Source: Syntrophomonas palmitatica JCM 14374 (GTDB lineage: Bacteria > Bacillota > Syntrophomonadia > Syntrophomonadales > Syntrophomonadaceae). Taken from it: a DNA stretch of 64,000 bases. The notes beneath the pieces are model-generated. The model was not told the DNA's origin and searched no databases. It worked only from the letters and a program-made list of their open reading frames with translations. The stretch covers positions 1 through 64,000 of the forward strand of contig NZ_BBCE01000003.1 of NCBI RefSeq assembly GCF_001311885.1, given 5' to 3'. Positions 61,224-64,000 of the stretch are shown here, piece by piece (position 1 is the first letter of the stretch; every line of letters starts with the position of its first letter). Both the position numbers and the translations under genes were made by a program.

Positions 61224-62747
61224 TTATTTAATCATAAGTCCGGGCCCGGTTATTTTTGCCATATCAAGCTTGGAACCGGGAGGAATGGAGTATTTGAGCG
61301 CGCCGGAGGGGCAGCGGTCGATGGCTTTGATTATATCGGCCGCAGAGGCTCCATCCATCTTGACCCAGGGGCGGGCTTCCGGATTGAATACCTGGGGAAG
61401 CGCAATGAAACAATGAGTATCATGCATGCAGCGTTCAGGGTTCCAGTGCACAACAACATCCTGGCTGGCGTATTCGCGCGTAAACTCACCCACGCCCTCT
61501 TTCAGTCGGTCAGGAGTAATATCTATAAACTCATCATCCAGTGAAGTTTGGTTGCGCCTGAGCACCGCCTGGCCGAATTTACAGCCGAAAGCTTTGGCCT
61601 GTTCTAGTTGTGCGGGAGAAGGTTTGAAGCGAATCCGCAAGCCGGGCAGAACGTGCATGCGCAGCATGACCAGGCGCTTTTCTATATTAGGAACCGCCTC
61701 CCCGCTCCAGCCGTAGGCGCCAAAAGCGGATGCTATCATCCCCTTGTGTATGATAGGGGAAAGTTTGCTCAGGAATTCCCATACAGGGGGGAGGGTGTCT
61801 TTATTGATAGTAGGTGAACCTATTAACAACCCGCAGGCCGTATCAGTTTCCTTTATAACCTTTTCCGCTGGGGTATCCTGCAGGTTACAGCATACAACAT
61901 TAAAATCGCCTGCATCTCTTAATCCTTCCTCAACAGCCCGGGCTATCATTTCTGTATATCCGTAGGCGCTGACATAGGCCATAACTATTTTCGTACGAGG
62001 GTCCTCATCTGCCGGGGGTGTGGACCACCGGCGATAAAGATTCAGGTAGCGGGGAAGATTGCTTCGCAGAATAGGACCATGCCCGGGGCATATAACATCC
62101 AGGTGATAATTCTCAAGCTTATCCAGGGCCTTCAGGACGTGAGGACGGAAAGGCCGCATGATCATGTCAAAATAGTATTTATAAGCCGGGGTTATATCTT
62201 CAGTTATCAGATCGTTAAAAAGGCGAGGATCAGCATAATGACAGCCGAACGAATCGCAGGTGAAAAGCACCTGGTCTTCTTTTACATATGTATAAATTGT
62301 GTCGGGCCAGTGCAGAAGCAGGGCGCTGATAAAATGCAATGTCTTGCCTCCCAAATCTAGTTCGCGTTTGTCCCCCACTGGCTTACGGGAAAAATCGCAA
62401 TTGCAGATTTCAGAGAGAAACTCCAGGGTATTGGGGTGAGCTGCCACAGTAAGATCAGGAATAAGCTGCAGAAGTCTTTCCACAGATCCGGTGTGGTCGG
62501 GTTCGGTGTGGTTTAGAACCAGGTAATCAATTTCCTCAAGGTCAACTATTTCTTTAACCCGTGCTATATACTCATCAAAGAACTTGGCTTTGACTGTCTC
62601 CAGCAGGGCAGTTTTTTCTTTCCCTTTGATTACATAGGCGTTATAACTGGTCCCTTGTTCGGTACGCATGATAATGTCAAAGACCCTTAGCTCCGGGTCT
62701 AAAACCCCTACCCAGTATATATCCTCCTTTATTTTTAACGCGTTCAT
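61224..62747 (-). CDS. Flavodiiron protein with C-terminal Fe-S domain
   Basis: About 507 residues. ATG 62747 (MNALKIKED) is 6 bases after ggggagg; the in-frame ATG at 62753 touches the ribosome site. The metallo-beta-lactamase part has the di-iron ligands in NHTEPDHTGS (HxExDH), then HWPDTIYTY and CPGHGPIL. A flavodoxin part follows (VMAYVSAYGYTEMIARAV, GLLIGSPTINK, FGAYGWSGEAV). The C-terminal 65 residues (VVHWNPERCMHDTHCF...KAIDRCPSGAL) match the divergent mono-cluster [4Fe-4S] domain (Fer4_19/YjdI type), an uncommon fusion. The protein reduces O2 (or NO) to protect anaerobes; the extra cluster could bring electrons directly from a donor. Confidence 0.9.
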   Translation of the reverse strand: MNALKIKEDIYWVGVLDPELRVFDIIMRTEQGTSYNAYVIKGKEKTALLETVKAKFFDEYIARVKEIVDLEEIDYLVLNHTEPDHTGSVERLLQLIPDLTVAAHPNTLEFLSEICNCDFSRKPVGDKRELDLGGKTLHFISALLLHWPDTIYTYVKEDQVLFTCDSFGCHYADPRLFNDLITEDITPAYKYYFDMIMRPFRPHVLKALDKLENYHLDVICPGHGPILRSNLPRYLNLYRRWSTPPADEDPRTKIVMAYVSAYGYTEMIARAVEEGLRDAGDFNVVCCNLQDTPAEKVIKETDTACGLLIGSPTINKDTLPPVWEFLSKLSPIIHKGMIASAFGAYGWSGEAVPNIEKRLVMLRMHVLPGLRIRFKPSPAQLEQAKAFGCKFGQAVLRRNQTSLDDEFIDITPDRLKEGVGEFTREYASQDVVVHWNPERCMHDTHCFIALPQVFNPEARPWVKMDGASAADIIKAIDRCPSGALKYSIPPGSKLDMAKITGPGLMIK

Positions 62748-62775
62748 ACCCATCCTCCCCGTATTATATTGACTA

Positions 62776-64000
62776 TTATTCAGACATTATTTTGGTAAAC
62801 CGTTCTACCAGTTCGGGATCGAACTGGGTTCCTGCGTATTTTCTCAGTTCCAGCAGAGCCTTTTCTCTAGACATGGCCTTTTTATACGGGCGGTTGTTGG
62901 TCATAACATCGTAAGCATCAATAATAGCTATAATCCTGGCTAATTTAGGAATGGAATATTGACTGAGACCGCGGGGATATCCGCTTCCGTCCCATTTTTC
63001 GTGGTGGGCCAGGATATCGTCAGCTATAGATATAAGTTCATGGGTGGCGAGTATGATACGATAGCCGATTTCAGGATGCTTTTTAATGCTCTCCCATTCC
63101 TGATGATTCAAAGAGCCGGGCTTGGTGAGAATATCATCAGAAATAGCAATTTTGCCAATATCGTGAAGATTGGCTAAAAGAATCAGGCGGTCAATTTCAT
63201 GGGCGGGCAGACCCAGGTGTTTGCCGAATTTCATGGCGATGGCTTGCATACGCTGGGCATGTTCTATGGTTTCATGAGTGCGTTCGTACAGGGTGGCCTT
63301 CAGGGATGAGAAAACCGAGTTGCGCTGACTCTGGCTTTTTAAGAGTTTGGTCATGAACATATTATTTTCCGCCTGCCTGAGCACGCTATATATATCCTGT
63401 TCAGGTTTTATTTTGGTGGCACTGCCAAGTGATATGCTGGGTTGAAAAGCGCCCGGACCTGATTCTTCGCAATAATGGTGGATTTTATCACATATCTCGG
63501 CGGTGTTTTCCTGCCCGGTTCCCGGCAATAATATTACGAATTCATCCCCTCCCCAGCGGGCTACTATATCATCTGGGCGACAGGCTTTGCGCATATACTG
63601 GCTGATGCACTTTAATATTTCATTGCCTGCTTCATGTCCGGCGGAATCATTGACCAGTTTTAAACCATTTACATCACCCATAATTATACTGATAGGGAGA
63701 CTATCCCTTCTATCCAGGCGCTTAAGTTCAGTTTCGAAAAAAGAACGGTTATAAACACCCGTTAAACTGTCGTAAATACTGAGAGAACGTATTTTCTCCT
63801 GGTTTTGCTGCTGGATGGTAATATCAGTGGTTATTTCCACCATGCCGGTAATTTCATCACTGCTGCCTTTAACCGGATAAGCCTTGATATTCCATACCCG
63901 CCCGTCAGGGGAAGTTATGATGCCGCTTTCCGGTTGGCCGCTGTTATGAGCTGATGTAAGCGGGCAGTTATCACAGGGCATCTCAAGGTTATGCCAGAGA
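62776..64000 (-). CDS. PAS-GGDEF-HD-GYP protein, 5' end outside the window
   Basis: The frame stays open to 64000 ([14 protein letters not shown]), so the start is beyond the window. The C-terminal 401 residues from 63981 are visible. PAS-type segment with CDNCPL and [11 protein letters not shown], then GGDEF at about residues 90-220 (RWGGDEF, with RPDD inhibitory site), then HD-GYP at about 230-400 ([32 protein letters not shown]). Dual-domain proteins can make or break c-di-GMP; both sites look intact here. It is 29 bases downstream of the flavodiiron gene start, same strand, so possibly co-transcribed. Confidence 0.87.
   Translation of the reverse strand, partial: LWHNLEMPCDNCPLTSAHNSGQPESGIITSPDGRVWNIKAYPVKGSSDEITGMVEITTDITIQQQNQEKIRSLSIYDSLTGVYNRSFFETELKRLDRRDSLPISIIMGDVNGLKLVNDSAGHEAGNEILKCISQYMRKACRPDDIVARWGGDEFVILLPGTGQENTAEICDKIHHYCEESGPGAFQPSISLGSATKIKPEQDIYSVLRQAENNMFMTKLLKSQSQRNSVFSSLKATLYERTHETIEHAQRMQAIAMKFGKHLGLPAHEIDRLILLANLHDIGKIAISDDILTKPGSLNHQEWESIKKHPEIGYRIILATHELISIADDILAHHEKWDGSGYPRGLSQYSIPKLARIIAIIDAYDVMTNNRPYKKAMSREKALLELRKYAGTQFDPELVERFTKIMSE

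Noticed and set aside
1-64000. CRISPR arrays, tRNA or rRNA genes, insertion sequences or prophage
   Set aside because: I looked for regular short spaced repeats, tRNA cloverleaf elements, transposase motifs and phage genes and recognised none.

Overview
The window looks like chromosomal DNA of an anaerobic, spore-former-type Firmicute. Syntrophomonadales-like is my best guess, from gene content only. The signs are S-layer (SLH) proteins, a 2-oxoacid:ferredoxin oxidoreductase with separate C, D, A and B subunits, a flavodiiron protein, a large acyl-CoA dehydrogenase, an [FeFe]-hydrogenase-like sensor kinase, c-di-GMP enzymes, a T-box leader and strong GGAGG-type ribosome binding sites with many TTG/GTG starts.

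Layout. 1-5 kb: a 1540-residue SLH surface protein with Gly-rich repeats and five near-identical 240-bp repeats. 5.0-5.6 kb: two small convergent genes with Nif11-type RiPP leaders, neither noted by simple ORF length. 5.9-8.2 kb: an aconitase-family hydratase broken by frameshifts. 8.5-9.6 kb: a GH130-type phosphorylase. 9.65-9.76 kb: a REP-like inverted repeat. 9.95-12.2 kb: an AraC/GyrI-like regulator and a MATE exporter. 12.2-18.6 kb, minus strand: two large secreted repeat proteins. 19.1-20.4 kb: a GH26-like secreted protein. 20.9-25.2 kb, minus strand: a por-type operon (C, D, A, B, then a CbiT-like gene) behind a T-box whose specifier reads ATC (Ile). 25.6-26.4 kb: a lone ATP synthase c subunit with small membrane proteins. 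26.7-28.2 kb: a membrane diguanylate cyclase. 28.6-30.4 kb: an acyl-CoA dehydrogenase.

30.6-38.5 kb is the most striking stretch. A leader that matches the Moco/Tuco riboswitch lies before an SLH protein, a membrane-anchored protein sharing an Ig-like domain with it, a FecCD-type ABC transporter (permease, ATPase, lipoprotein), a Cys-rich small protein and a TiaS-like protein. I read it as a molybdate/tungstate capture and uptake locus. 38.7-42.3 kb, minus strand, holds an intact luxE-luxD-luxC operon without luciferase genes: a fatty-acid reductase system in an apparent anaerobe.

42.5-50.1 kb carries membrane proteins (TauE/SafE, TVP38, PAP2-like, DUF421, DUF4363), a TetR-esterase pair and an unknown secreted protein. 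50.3-54.2 kb: TypA/BipA, a zinc-ribbon protein and an acyl-CoA synthetase. 54.5-64 kb: an APC permease, a two-component pair joining a hydrogenase-like Fe-S sensor kinase to an HD-GYP response regulator, a beta-carbonic anhydrase, a Ca2+/H+ antiporter, a flavodiiron protein with a C-terminal Fe-S domain, and a partial GGDEF/HD-GYP protein that runs off the end.

About fourteen genes, including conserved ones such as typA and porA, are interrupted by single-base shifts, often in homopolymers (A8 in typA, A7 in porA, A6 in the AraC gene). Sequencing indels are the simplest explanation, so apparent pseudogenes here should be read with caution. I annotate such genes as single spans and say where the shift lies.
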